From the NCBI RefSeq assembly GCF_001649575.2, contig NC_051441.1, positions 8,511,024 through 8,575,023 on the forward strand: a stretch of 64,000 bases of DNA, in the 5' to 3' direction. The DNA is from Kryptolebias marmoratus. Lineage: Eukaryota; Chordata; Actinopteri; Cyprinodontiformes; Rivulidae. Position 1 is the first letter of the stretch; every line of letters starts with the position of its first letter. Shown here one piece after another: positions 51,623 to 62,592 of the stretch. The notes beneath the pieces are model-generated. The model had not been told where the DNA came from, did no database searches, and was given only the letters and a program-made list of their open reading frames with translations. Both the position numbers and the translations under genes were made by a program.

Positions 51623-52109
51623 TGTAAAACAACCAATGAGAGGTCTTGAGATGATTTCCAGCAGTTCATTCAAAATTTAAAAAAAAAGCTAATAGCAATT
51701 TTTTTTTTCAATATTGTTACAAAATATAAATAACAGCAGTCATCAAGTGATAAAAATGCTTTGATAATAGTTTAGGCTGTTAACTTTTATCTTATTAGCG
51801 ATGTTTGTAAACCTAAACCAGTGATATTTGGGGCTGCGAGTCTCTTCTGCAGCTATTTTAAGGTTCTGAAATTAAAAAGGTTTGGGGAACAGCAACAATA
51901 GACCATTTAACCATTTGACACACATGACTGAGAAGAAAACAGCTCTCAGAGGAGCGCTGACTCCTATCAGCAACATAAACCAACGAGCTCATTCACAACC
52001 AACACATCACTACAAATTTTATTCCTTTTATTTTATTTTTAAAACGTTGGAAAGAAGCTTGTGACTTTACCTGCTGATTGTGCCACTTCTTGCTTTGGCC
52101 AATCAAAAT
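51621..52109. other. mrpl12-mettl26 spacer, left part
   Basis: AT-rich unique DNA between the microsatellite and the hAT element. It has no coding or recognisable regulatory content except the left target duplication ATCAAAAT at 52102-52109. Confidence 0.55.
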
Positions 52110-52233
52110 CAGGGGTGGAAATTAGCACCCGCCACCGGCCAAATGCGGGTAAATATTTGAAGTGGCGGGTGAATTTGATCAACACACACGCCACTGTGGC
52201 GGGTTGGCAATTTGAACAGAAAAGGTATTATTT

Positions 52234-52665
52234 NNNNNNNNNNNNNNNNNNNNNNNNNNNNNNNNNNNNNNNNNNNNNNNNNNNNNNNNNNNNNNNNNNN
52301 NNNNNNNNNNNNNNNNNNNNNNNNNNNNNNNNNNNNNNNNNNNNNNNNNNNNNNNNNNNNNNNNNNNNNNNNNNNNNNNNNNNNNNNNNNNNNNNNNNNN
52401 NNNNNNNNNNNNNNNNNNNNNNNNNNNNNNNNNNNNNNNNNNNNNNNNNNNNNNNNNNNNNNNNNNNNNNNNNNNNNNNNNNNNNNNNNNNNNNNNNNNN
52501 NNNNNNNNNNNNNNNNNNNNNNNNNNNNNNNNNNNNNNNNNNNNNNNNNNNNNNNNNNNNNNNNNNNNNNNNNNNNNNNNNNNNNNNNNNNNNNNNNNNN
52601 NNNNNNNNNNNNNNNNNNNNNNNNNNNNNNNNNNNNNNNNNNNNNNNNNNNNNNNNNNNNNNNNN
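52234..52665. other. Assembly gap (N run)
   Basis: 432 consecutive N lie wholly inside the hAT element, so the true length and content of the element are unknown. Any open frame drawn across it is meaningless. The subterminal inverted repeats probably caused the break. Confidence 1.
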
Positions 52666-52873
52666 AATACCACTTCAGGCGGAGAAAACCCGCATAAAAA
52701 TATTACAACAGTTCACTGCAAACCCATATGATGCACTCGATCCACTACAGATTACATGCAGTCTAACACCAATTAGGTGTTGTGATGAGAAGCTATTTTA
52801 TTTTCTGTTTTTCAAGAGTAGTTGAGGGAAGAACCGAAAGTTAAACAACGGGGTTTTCTTTAAACTAAATCAA

Positions 52874-52889
52874 TGACGTCATGACGTCG
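52874..52889. promoter_or_regulatory. Paired CRE-like sites inside the hAT element
   Basis: TGACGTCA is followed directly by TGACGTCG. The first is a perfect palindromic CREB/ATF site; the second differs in its last base. They lie about 560 bases upstream of the mettl26 start codon and belong to the transposon, not to host DNA. Confidence 0.5.
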
Positions 52890-52956
52890 GTCACGTTTGT
52901 TCACCAGCCATAGTGGCTGGTGAACAAAATTTTTAATTTCCACCCCTGATCAAAAT

Positions 52957-53445
52957 ACTGTATTACAAAATATGTATGCACTTAAGTCAGCATTTTTACA
53001 AAGTAACCTGGTTTTGTGTTATGTTAAAATTTTAAATGAAATATAAAACTAAAATCCCCGGTATTCACTTCTATTGTTACTATAATTATGTATTTATATG
53101 CAACTAGTGATCTTTGCAGTGTCCTTTCAGCCTTACCAGACAAACGTTGTAAAAACAAATAAACAAATATGTTTATTTTAGAATTGCACTGTTTTCTTCT
53201 TGGTGTGTTTGTGTTTCTCACTTACTGTACTGAGGTGGAGCTCAGAGTGAATCCTCTTAACCAGGTAATCTGTGCACCCACCTGCTACAGTCATCCACCA
53301 CATCCACTCTACACCAATATGCCACCTCCTCTGTAGCCTCTGTGACCCAGCTCAAGTGAAGGTGAGATAGATCGTTACGGTTCAAACATTTGTGGATCAT
53401 TTTTAAATAATTCCTGACACGATCCGTCCTTCTGTCCTCCAGACC
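52957..53445. other. Upstream flank and 5' UTR of mettl26
   Basis: A CCTCCAG acceptor ends three bases before the mettl26 ATG, so at least one non-coding exon lies upstream. A possible one ends at the CCAG|GTAATC at 53264. No core promoter element decides the start. Confidence 0.4.
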
Positions 53446-54640
53446 ATGCTGCTGTCTCCTCAGGCGGAGAGAAACTGGGAGGGTCTTTGTTCGGTGCTTG
53501 AAGACGTCCTGGAGGACGAGTCCCACCGGCAGCTGTTTGCCTTGGAGCTGGGCTCTGGAACAGGACAGCACGTCGTACGGTTTGCCCAGAAGATCCCTTT
53601 TGTTACTTGGCAGCCGTCGGATATCAAAGAGGAGCACCGGGACAGGTTTGTGTTTTACAGAAAAGGTTTGAAAACCATTATGCTGTCCTCTGAACATCAG
53701 ATCTATAAAAAAAATAGAGCTGTGATGAAGACGTGTACACCTTGTTTACAGCATAAAGGCTTATATTGATGCAACCCAGGCAAAAACTGTGCTGCAGCCC
53801 ATCTTCTTGGACGCCAGCGAGCCTTGGGAGAAATGGGCCGGCCTTTCTCGCAGCTCCTGTGATGTTATTATTGCCATTAACTTATTACAGTACAGCTCCT
53901 TCAAAACAGCCCAGGTGGGTACATTTATCTACAGCAACAACCAAAGATCCAGACTTTTATTGCTTGAGTAATTGAGACACTTACATGTGTTTTTCTAAGG
54001 GTGTTTGCAGCGGAGCAGGTCAGATCCTCAAACAAAACGGCCTTTTGATAACACATGGGGTATGTACTATTAGTAGTTTCATGTCTTGTGTAAAGTACAA
54101 ACTCTAACAGCCAATTTAAAAACTAACACGCTTTCCCAGGTGTTTGCCGTTAATGGCGTCATTACACCAAGTTGTAACGAGCACCTGGATGAAGAGCTTC
54201 GAAAACTGTGAGAATTTTTACATCTTGTGCAAACAGAATTTTGTAATAAATATCTGACTGATCTTACAGAGTCATCTTAAAGTGGAAACCTTCTGCATTA
54301 TTCTTGTCCTGTTTAAGTATTTATTCATTGTTTGAGGTGTATAAAATGTAAAACTTGTGACGTACCTGGTTAAAGGCTTCTCATTGTGTGTCTGTTATGG
54401 TTTTGTCAGGATCATGTTTAACTGTTTGTCCCGCAGGAACCCAGAGTGGGGTCTGCCAGATCTTGATGTTCTCAGACAGCAGGCCTACGGGAGCGGCCTA
54501 CGCTTGGAGAGGATGGTACGATGGTTAAAGATGCTTGTGACATCTACAGCGCCACCGACACGTTTTTAATTCCTGTAACTTTTTATTTTCAGATTGAGAT
54601 GGAAGATTACTACAAATGCCTCGTCTTCAGGAAACTCTAA
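53446..54640 (+). CDS. mettl26: Methyltransferase-like protein 26 (UPF0585), 6 exons
   Basis: The exons are 53446-53645, 53752-53914, 54000-54059, 54140-54207, 54437-54515 and 54593-54640, giving 205 residues (human METTL26/C16orf13 is 204). The family has a Rossmann-like S-adenosylmethionine-binding fold; its substrate is not known to me. Motif I is ALELGSGTGQHVVRFA, followed by TWQPSDIKEE, the acidic-loop region. DVIIAINLLQYSS corresponds to motif IV, NGLLITHGVFAVNG to the conserved strand after it, and NPEWGLPDLDVL is a family hallmark. The C-terminus YYKCLVFRKL matches human NNKCLIFRKN. The start MLLSPQAERN aligns with human MLVAAAAERN. The exon-3 acceptor is the weaker AAG. It is head to head with mrpl12 about 2.1 kb away, and tail to tail with hgs. 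Confidence 0.95.
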
Positions 54641-56169
54641 AGCTGTTTAAAAGAACACTGGAAATGAAATACGCATTTAAAGTTTCGAGAACTGCAAACA
54701 GCTGGACATGTCACTGGATCCAATATGCAAAAAGAAAACAACAACATTCTGACAGTTCTCAAAATAACTAGTTTGTAAGCTGAACTGTGATGTAAAACTT
54801 AAAAAGAAAGAAAGGCTAAAAAAACAGGACTGGTTCAAACAGATTTCAGTCTTGGCTTGAAGTGGAAACTACTCAAAACAAAAGTGCAGAGGAGAATATT
54901 TGGTGGCTACTTAAACAGCTAGTGAAGTTTCTGTAGGACCTGTACTTTATTTTCTTTTATGTTGTATTTATTTGTCCTACTGACAATTTATCCATGTCGT
55001 GCTAATTCTACTTGATCAAAAAAAAAAAAAAATACCAGATGAATGACATTATTTTGTAAGTTATAGTTTACACGTTCTTATCCGTCATCTGTGTTATGTT
55101 AGTCCGATCTGTGCTGTATGGATGTAAAATAAACGAGACGAAGCAGGTAGACAATAAGAACCCGATATTTATTAAATATAATTTTAAAATTACTTTTAAA
55201 GTCAGACAGATCAGTAAGATGTAATAAAGAAGCGTTACAGAATCACTAAAAGTGTGACACATACATGCAGGACACTGTTTTCACTCTGAAAGCATTTCCA
55301 CATTTCTAAATAGTCAAGTACACCTGAGAGAGAGTTCCTGTGTGTACTTTCTATGCAGCTTTTGTTACATGTGACAATCACAACCAAACAAATGTAAGTT
55401 TTGGCCCCTGGAGGCAATTCAAAGATTATTACAGACTGTGAGGCTTGCTTCAGCCTTGCGTTGTATCTTTTTATTTGGCAACACAATGTACTTTAAAGAT
55501 GCATGTTGCTGTCAGGATTACCAGACTGATTTTAGTTTTTATATTTTATAATAGCTAGATGGGAATTTCAATTGTTTTAATGCATGACATTATATTCGAT
55601 GAGAATTAGAAAGCTATTCCGTAAATTTTCGAACACTTCACCTACAGTGTACGACCTCGGCGACGTGATTTATCATCTCAAAAACTACATTAAGACACTC
55701 AACAGTCCAAGCAGCACACAACAAAGAAATGCCAAAAACAAGAAGACCAAAGTCCATGAAAGGGATGGCTCGAAAACTACAACTGGAATGATGAGCTGAG
55801 CTTGATGGAGATTTGAGTTAGAGCACTTTTCATGGTCTCCTTTTTGACTTTCACTAGTTTTTAGAAACCCAACAACCTCTTAAACAGAAAGCACAAATGT
55901 TTCTCAATCACTACCCAGACTGTCAGCATTTCACTTCCATTCCAGAAAATAATCTCAATTAAACGTGCTAATTAAGCCTTAGAAAAATATCAAACAAATG
56001 ATGGTTGTGTTTTGTTTTTTTTGTTCATCTTCTAAATAGTAATGTTTTCTTACCACCGACTATTTCTGCACTTCAATTATTCATTTAAGAAAGAAATACT
56101 ACATACATGTCAGCTGAAAGATGGAAGAGGAGGGACAGAGGTTTGGGTTATGGTGCTCTCCGTAGCAGC
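54641..56169. other. mettl26-hgs tail-to-tail spacer
   Basis: It contains the mettl26 3' UTR and spacer DNA. A long poly-A tract lies at 55018. I see no further gene, repeat family or RNA. Confidence 0.5.
55128..55133 (+). terminator. Candidate polyadenylation signal of mettl26
   Basis: The first plus-strand AATAAA after the mettl26 stop (context GTAAAATAAACG) lies 488 bases downstream. An earlier variant signal might be used instead. Confidence 0.4.
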
Positions 56170-56175
56170 TTTATT
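56170..56175 (-). terminator. Candidate polyadenylation signal of hgs
   Basis: A minus-strand AATAAA lies 206 bases after the hgs stop codon. It is the nearest canonical signal and gives a short 3' UTR. Confidence 0.5.
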
Positions 56176-56381
56176 TCCAGATTCCCACACTTCAGACGGG
56201 AGAGGCAAGGAGAGCTACAGTTCTGCAACATCATCACAATATTTCACTTTGCCACAACATCACAGCGAGGTGGAAGGTGGGAGCTTGTGTGTGTTTCCAA
56301 AGGGCATCCTTAGGTTCCAGGAGGAGGGGGGGGGAGGAGGAGAGAAGGTGTAGTGTGTAAAACCCTGCAGCTCGAGGCCTT

Positions 56382-59300
56382 TCAGTCGAAGGAGATGAGC
56401 TGCGCCTCTGTGTTGCTGGGCACAGCCTGGGGCGCCTGCTGCTGTGGCTGCTGCTGTGGCTGCTGCTGCTGAGGACCACCAGGGGGAGCAACCTGAGAAA
56501 AGAAAAAAGGTAAACAGGAAGTTTAGGACTGAGATAAACATTTAAGAAAAGGCAGGAGTCATATGAGGAGACTGCAACAATAAAGCATCAGCTCATAGCA
56601 GCCAGATTCTTACAAAAAGATAGTGGCAAGGCTGAGGAAAGCCAAAAGGAAAAAGAAGCCCACCATCAGCAGCTTTATTCTTCCTCTCTATGCTGCACTC
56701 ATGTCAACACGAGCCCAGCATCAACAGATTTACACATTATTTTGTTTATATATTTTTATAAACAGATGTTGCAATGATGAGGCAGTTTCCAAATGTGTTG
56801 TATGTGAGATATATATACATATGTTTGAGAACTTCTGGTAAAGGAAAAGGTGTAAATAATCCATGGCTGACCTGCTGGTACATGGGCGGCTGGCCTGGCA
56901 TGTAGGGCTGTTGGGGGGGCATGTTGGGATCCTGTCCTGGCAACGCTGAAATCATGTTCTGCATGTTGTATGGTTGGTAACCCATGTAGGCCATGCCATT
57001 GGTGGGGGCAGCCTGTGACATTGGGGGCAAACTTTGTGCCTGAGAGGCCACGTTCTGCACACAACACAAACAGAGCCGTTAGTGGGACATTATTAAGTAG
57101 TTTGGTGAAGGTTTATGGAAAACATCAGAGAATCCAGCTGAGGGTCAGTCAGACCTGGTATGCCTGTGTGGGTGTGGGCTGATAGTTGGAGTAGGGGGGA
57201 CTGGTAGTGGGCGGGGCCTGTCCTGGAGGAGGCTGCCCATTGGTGCCCGCAGCCTGGTACATGTATGCATTAACCATATTGGGATCTGGCAAAAAAATAG
57301 AAGGCAGACACACACACACACGTCATCAACATACAACAAATAAAGCAGATAAGTCATATTAGTCAGCATCCCAAGTCTTCATGAACAATCAGGAAACAAA
57401 GAAAACAACATTTTCAAGTTCTGAAGCTATCAAAAAGTATTTCTTCCAACTGATCCCAGTTTCTGTGGAGCTCCTCACCTGTGGCGGCGCTGGGCATGGC
57501 CTGGTAGGGTCCTGGTGCAGTCTGCCCAGGCTGATTCATGTACATGTTGTGCATCGGAGAACCCTCCACAGAACCAGCAGGACTGAAAGTGCCTGGGTAG
57601 CTGGGTGGAGCACCAGGCTGGTATACCACCCCTCCAGCAACATTAGGAGGCAAAGACTGCATCTGTATAACAACATATATATAGTTTTTATTCACTATTT
57701 ATCTATAAGAACTTCAAAAATGTCCTCCAGTTACGTTTTGGAGAGACTGGATTCGCTCTGACAGTGTGTACCTGGGCGTAGGGCAACGGGAACGCAGGCA
57801 TCTGTGCTCTCATTTGGATGGTGTGCTTCTGCTGCTCCAAACGCATCTGCCTCTCCTTCTCCTGCTCCTGCAGGCGCTGAATGGCCAGCTGTCTTTGCAT
57901 CTCCAGGTACTCCTGAAGTTTAAACAGTCACTTGTAAGCATTGTTATAAATACTAGAACACACCTATTTACACTGGATAGAACAACTTTATTACCTGCTT
58001 CTTCTGCCTCATGATCTCCAGTTTTTGTGCCAGCTGGATCTGCCTTTGTCTCTCTGCCTCCTCTGCAGCTCTGCGCAGCTTCTCTCTGTGCTCGTCTCGA
58101 AGCGCATTGAGAGCAGCCCGAGCGTCACGGACCTGAGCCAACTTATCCTGTAGGCCCTCGTAGTACACTGACAAGATCCAGAATGCCATAGTTGAGTGAC
58201 TGAACACAAGACAGAAGTCTAGGTATACACAAACTGAACCAAGCGGAGACTCACATCGCTTCTCGTCCAGCTGGTTGAGGATTTCCAGCAGCTGTGGATG
58301 CATGTTGTTGATGGACTGGAAGAGTGAGAGCACGGCACTGTCGTTGGTGATGCTGCGCCCACGCATGTGGTTGCTCTTCATACGGTTAAGAAAGGTGGTG
58401 ACAGCATTCTGCAAAGCCTTCAGAAACTGCTCGTGGTTCTCCTCGGACTCACCGTTCTGGTACTGCTGCTGAAAGTGGCGAAGACGGAGAACACGTGAGC
58501 GGAGAGTCTGCGCCAACGCCGCCTCAGCTTAACATTAAATATTATTTCTGCTAGCTACACAAAGTTTTAACACACCTCCACTATGCTGACGGGTTGAACT
58601 GGGACATGACTTTCGACAGGTTGGCTGATTGATGGAAGAGGTTCAGCCAATGAGACGGGGGCTGGGGCTGAGGGGGTGGGACTCTTTCGAGCCTCTTCTT
58701 GCTTCTTCTCCCAGTAGGTTCTGTTCAGGTAGCGGGCCAGCTGGAAGTAAACAGCAGAGCCTTGTAACTATTAAACATAACATTTAAACTAACAATATAA
58801 ACATTTAAAAAGAGCATTAAAAGTACCTCAGGGTCTACATCTTCAGCAGATGGAGCAGAGGAGTTCTGCAAAGCACAAGTGTTTCAAACTGATCAATTCC
58901 ACAACACACTCCTAGTTTCATCAAAATAAATCAGTAAAGCTTAAAATCTAATTTGATCAAAACAAAAATGCCTGGTAGTGTAAATAAAGTTAGTCTCACC
59001 ACAGGGGAAGTGTAAAGGGTGCTGACAGGTGGTGCTGAAGAAGTCACTGGGGTGGGGTCAGCTTTGGGATACACAGAGTACGAGTTCTTCTGTCTCTGAA
59101 AGAAACCATGGAACATTTTTTTATTATTATGATTATTTACAAAGTGACAGTAAAAACACAATTCAAACTTTAGCTGTGCCACTCACCATCCGCTCTTTCT
59201 CCTCTGCCTCACTTTGGGAAAGAGCGATGGCCAGCTGCAGCTCCTCCTCCTCCTGCAAAGCTGCCTCATCTCTCTTGGGGGGCATCTGGTCATCAAAAAC

Positions 59301-62300
59301 AAGCGATGATAAGATACAGGGTCAGGTAAGAAGATGGATGAAGCGAAGAAGCAGAGTTTTAAACTCTGAAAATGTGTGACAAGATTAAGAAAAATAAAAT
59401 AAAATCACGGCATTACCTGCGACTGTTGGGACAGCGGGCTGGTCAGGTACTCAGGTGGAAGCTCAGAGGTGCCTGAAGAAGCAGGTTTCCCTTCAGCTTT
59501 CCTAAGTTGAGGAGAGAGGGAGGGGTGGCTGGTGAGGAAAGGGATCAGGGAAGACAAACAACCTTGTAAATCAAACGAGAGTGTTTGGCTTGAACTCCAA
59601 TAATTGTCCAGAAACAACAACAACCAAGAAGAAAGTGAACAGGAAATGTTTACAAGTCAATAACTTACCTTTAGGTTTACATCTCAACACACAAGCTTAA
59701 ACAACACATCAATTCTGGGAAAACTGAGCCATGACTGTGTGGAAGTTTACACGTCAGGACAAACAAATCCTCATTATTTACATTTGTGTTGAAAGTCGTC
59801 TCCAGGCAGGATGTTTAATATCAAAACATAAATACAAGCTACTTTTTTCCTGAATGAATTTAGGAGGAGCAATGCTCTTACAATCTAAAACTTAACAATT
59901 CTTAAAAATGTAAAGTATCTTTAAAATTAGTGGACAAACGCTGCTAAATAAATAGTCTAAGATAGTAAAAAGAGAACCACACATTGTTAAAGCACTGAGG
60001 AATTCACACAGACAAACAGGTATGAAACAGACTAAATGTGGTAAATTCAGTTATGATTTAAAACTGATCATTAAACAAAAAATGCCCTTTTTCCAATACA
60101 ATACCATTATATCAGATATTAACTGTATATAATGTCAGAGAAATGAGAAAGAGACAAACTTAAAGGAACTTATTACCAGTAGTCTATAAATATTGCTGCT
60201 CGTTTATTGAAAATTTAAAAACATGACCATGTTATGAGGCCAGAAAGAAACTTTGCCTGTATTTGCACGACTTCTTTTTGAGAACAAATCGCTCTTTGTG
60301 GAGAAGAATCTCAGTACTTTTGTACGCAGGTGGGAAAATACAAGGCTGTAACATTCAAGGTCACACCAACTCAGATCATTTCCATCAGGAAACTCACTTG
60401 TTTAGCTGCTCAAAGCAGGGCTCACACACCCGCACTTCCTTCTCGATGCCAAACTTCGGAATGGTTGAGTATTTAGATGAGCACTTCCCACAGAAGATTT
60501 GGCCACAGGCTCGACAGTGGTGCTGGAAAAGCACAGAACACAAGTACAGATCAGCTTCTGAACAGAAGCTCCAAGCATATTCCTCACACAAACTGAAGAA
60601 AACTGTAAAACCTTTAAGTGCCCTAGTTAAAGCCCAACCTACCTTTCTTGTCATAACTCCAAACTGAACTCTGCACCTGTGGCAATCCTCCGCATCAACC
60701 CAGTCTGGGGCCTGCATGAAGCAGACGTCACGTGTTACACATGGTGACACAACAAACCCACAGGACTGCAGTGCATGTTGCTTCAGTTCAGTAAAAACAA
60801 CTAAAGGAGCAAACGTGCAAAACAAAACCAGGAATATGCAATAAACATGTAAAAACAAAGAAATAAAAATCTCACTCTCTCTGCTGCAAACATGGCATCA
60901 CTCTCCTTAAACTCAGGGAATACATGACCTGTTGAGAGGGGGAAAAACATTAACTGTGCAGCATTAAAATATATAAAAGTAGCAAAGCATTTAGAATAAA
61001 TGCTATGTAGTTTCACAGAGTAACAATAAGCATAAAAACAAAGAATGTCAACACACGCTTACCTTCCACTTTCATGATCTGGTACGTGTCCTGAATCACT
61101 TTGTATTTGGGTTCATTGCGGAAGGCGTGAGCCCAGGCTTGAATCAGGTACAAGATCTTGTTTCTGACATTTGGCTCTGTCTGCTTCTGAAAGTTACAGT
61201 AAAACGCAGAAGAACACAAAACACGAACACTTTTAATCCTTTTTGTTTTGTTCCTAATGTTCTCAATCTGCGCTGTCGCGTAGCAGGCCTAAACAGCACT
61301 GAACAACATTAAGTTAGAAGACAAGACGTGAGGTGAAAAGTCCCTTGTGTTTATGTAAAGTGAAACCACTCCTGTCACAAGACTATGACATCACCAGGAA
61401 GTTGCAACCAGCATGGGCTGCAGAGCCTGTGTCACGTGGTTCCCTGAGGATCCAATCAAATACTGCTGCAAGATCAGCCAGCTACCAGAGAGCGGTGAGC
61501 AGTGATTGAGTCAGAAAAAAGGCGGGGCGGGGAAGGTCATAAGACTTTTAGTCAAAATACAGTCAACAACTCAAACTGTCAGAGTTTAATATGTAGAACT
61601 ACACTATCCTATTTTTAATACTTCCCTACAAGCTATTTATATGCAAAAAGAAACATCTACTGTAAAGTTGCACTGAAATAGTTGTGTATTTGTTGCTTAC
61701 AGTTACTTCAGTATGAAACTTTGCCCATTCAATCAACTTAACTTACAGTTTAGGTCTTTTCTGATTAGCAAATTAAAAAAACAACAACAAAAAAATTAAG
61801 TAGGCCAATAATCTAGGTTCTTCCAACTCTTTCATAATGCATTTCTCATCCAACCACTCACGAAGCACCTACATAATGGACTGGACTTCAAGGGTTTTCT
61901 TTGTTTTCCTTAATCACATATCTGGGACGATGTAAGCATTCAGAGTCTGACCTAAAGACATGAACAAGTGGCAAAGCTGGGAACTGAACGTTAAATAAAG
62001 TCACACAGAATGGTGCATTTACAACAGAGAAGTAGTAAAATGTTCGATAAGTTAATAAACACATTACCTTAAGTAGCTCCTTCAGTTCCTCCATTGTTTG
62101 TTTACTTGCAACCTCATCATGCACCGTCTGCCCGCAGTTCTTCACCACCGACTCCAGGACCTGAAGAGTGACGCCACAGTATTACTCCTAAATACCATCT
62201 ATTCCAGAGTTTACACTCACTGATAGCACCTGGGCAGCCTGAACAGATGTATTAACAGCCAACCACAGGTATTTGGCAACCACATCACAAATTCCCCTGT

Positions 62301-62592
62301 AAACATGTCTTACCTCGAGCGCATAAAGAGCCACATGGGGGTTTTTGTCATTCAGTTTCCTTTTAATGGCTCCAATAGCATGTTTGGCTCTTAAAGAAGA
62401 AACAAAAAAGTTCAACATGGAAACAAAGTGACAGACAGCACAAAGAGAGTGATTTTTCTCAGAATCAATCAAGCTGAATTTTAAGGCTTTAAAGCTGAAC
62501 AACTCACTGTGTGTCTCCTTGTCGGATGAGATCACAGATCTGAAGAATAGATTCCCAGTCTGTCTCCAGAAGCAGCTGACTGGTGGCTTTAT
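56382..62592 (-). CDS. hgs: Hrs, ESCRT-0 subunit, partial (first exon outside window)
   Basis: Nineteen coding exons in transcript order: 62592-62508, 62389-62314, 62160-62068, 61186-61063, 60928-60876, 60711-60643, 60522-60398, 59501-59417, 59285-59187, 59095-59000, 58865-58827, 58740-58576, 58468-58255, 58167-57995, 57912-57772, 57662-57479, 57285-57155, 57054-56872 and 56492-56382. They give about 747 residues; some 12 N-terminal ones are missing. Hrs sits on early endosomes and sorts ubiquitinated receptors into multivesicular bodies with STAM. In order: VHS domain (from KATSQLLLETDWESIL); FYVE zinc finger (DWVDAEDCHRCRVQFG, HHCRACGQIFCGKCSSKYST), which binds PI3P; ubiquitin-interacting motif (QEEEELQLAIALSQSEAEE); PSAP for TSG101; the coiled-coil STAM-binding core; a long Pro/Gln/Met/Tyr tail; and the clathrin box LISFD at the very end. 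All phases agree. No exon with the start codon occurs between 62593 and the window edge. Confidence 0.96.
59502..60397. other. hgs intron between FYVE exon and linker exon
   Basis: About 900 bases of AT-rich intron separate the end of the FYVE domain from the linker exon. No repeat, RNA or extra exon was recognised. Confidence 0.6.
61187..62067. other. hgs intron within the VHS coding region
   Basis: This 881-base intron is AT-rich on both sides of a GC-richer core at about 61400-61535 that looks promoter-like and is listed separately. Nothing else was recognised. Confidence 0.55.
61413..61532. promoter_or_regulatory. Promoter-like motif cluster in hgs intron
   Basis: Within 120 bases lie an E-box CACGTG in the context GTCACGTGGT (61431-61440; close to the TFEB/CLEAR motif), a CCAAT box (61452-61456) and the GC box GGCGGGGCGGGG (61521-61532). 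A plus-strand ATG at 61413 opens a 30-codon Cys-rich frame starting MGCRACVTWF, followed by a donor-like GGTGAGC. It could be an intronic enhancer, an alternative promoter of hgs, or an antisense start. The function is unproven. Confidence 0.35.

Larger units (their letters stand above)
52110..52948. mobile_element. hAT-type DNA transposon with intact target duplication
   Basis: The left terminus CAGGGGTGGAAATTAG and the right terminus TAATTTCCACCCCTG are inverted copies, identical over 15 bases. ATCAAAAT flanks both ends (52102-52109 and 52949-52956): an 8-bp duplication, the size hAT transposases make. Subterminal ACCCGCCAC/GTGGCGGGT inverted motifs lie near the left end, and a 15-bp-stem palindrome lies near the right end. 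The visible parts hold no transposase motif, and 432 bases of the middle are unknown (N). At 839 bases including the gap, it is most likely a non-autonomous element. It separates the head-to-head mrpl12 and mettl26 genes. Confidence 0.85.

Noticed and set aside
51357..51673. Ser-Ile-Tyr-Leu repeat frames
   Set aside because: They are the translation of the TAGA microsatellite.
52061..52825. 254-codon frame
   Set aside because: It is produced by reading through 432 N of assembly gap; no transposase motif is visible on either side.
53257..53697. 146-codon minus-strand frame
   Set aside because: It is the shadow of mettl26 exon 1, whose plus-strand product is clearly conserved.
57381..57761. 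126-codon plus-strand frame
   Set aside because: It is antisense to two hgs exons and has no independent support.
60263..60667. 134-codon plus-strand frame
   Set aside because: It is antisense to the FYVE-coding exons of hgs.
56234..62592. Search for arl16, the human neighbour of HGS, on either strand
   Set aside because: No ARF-type GTPase motif (GATGVGK- or NKxD-like) was found in any frame.
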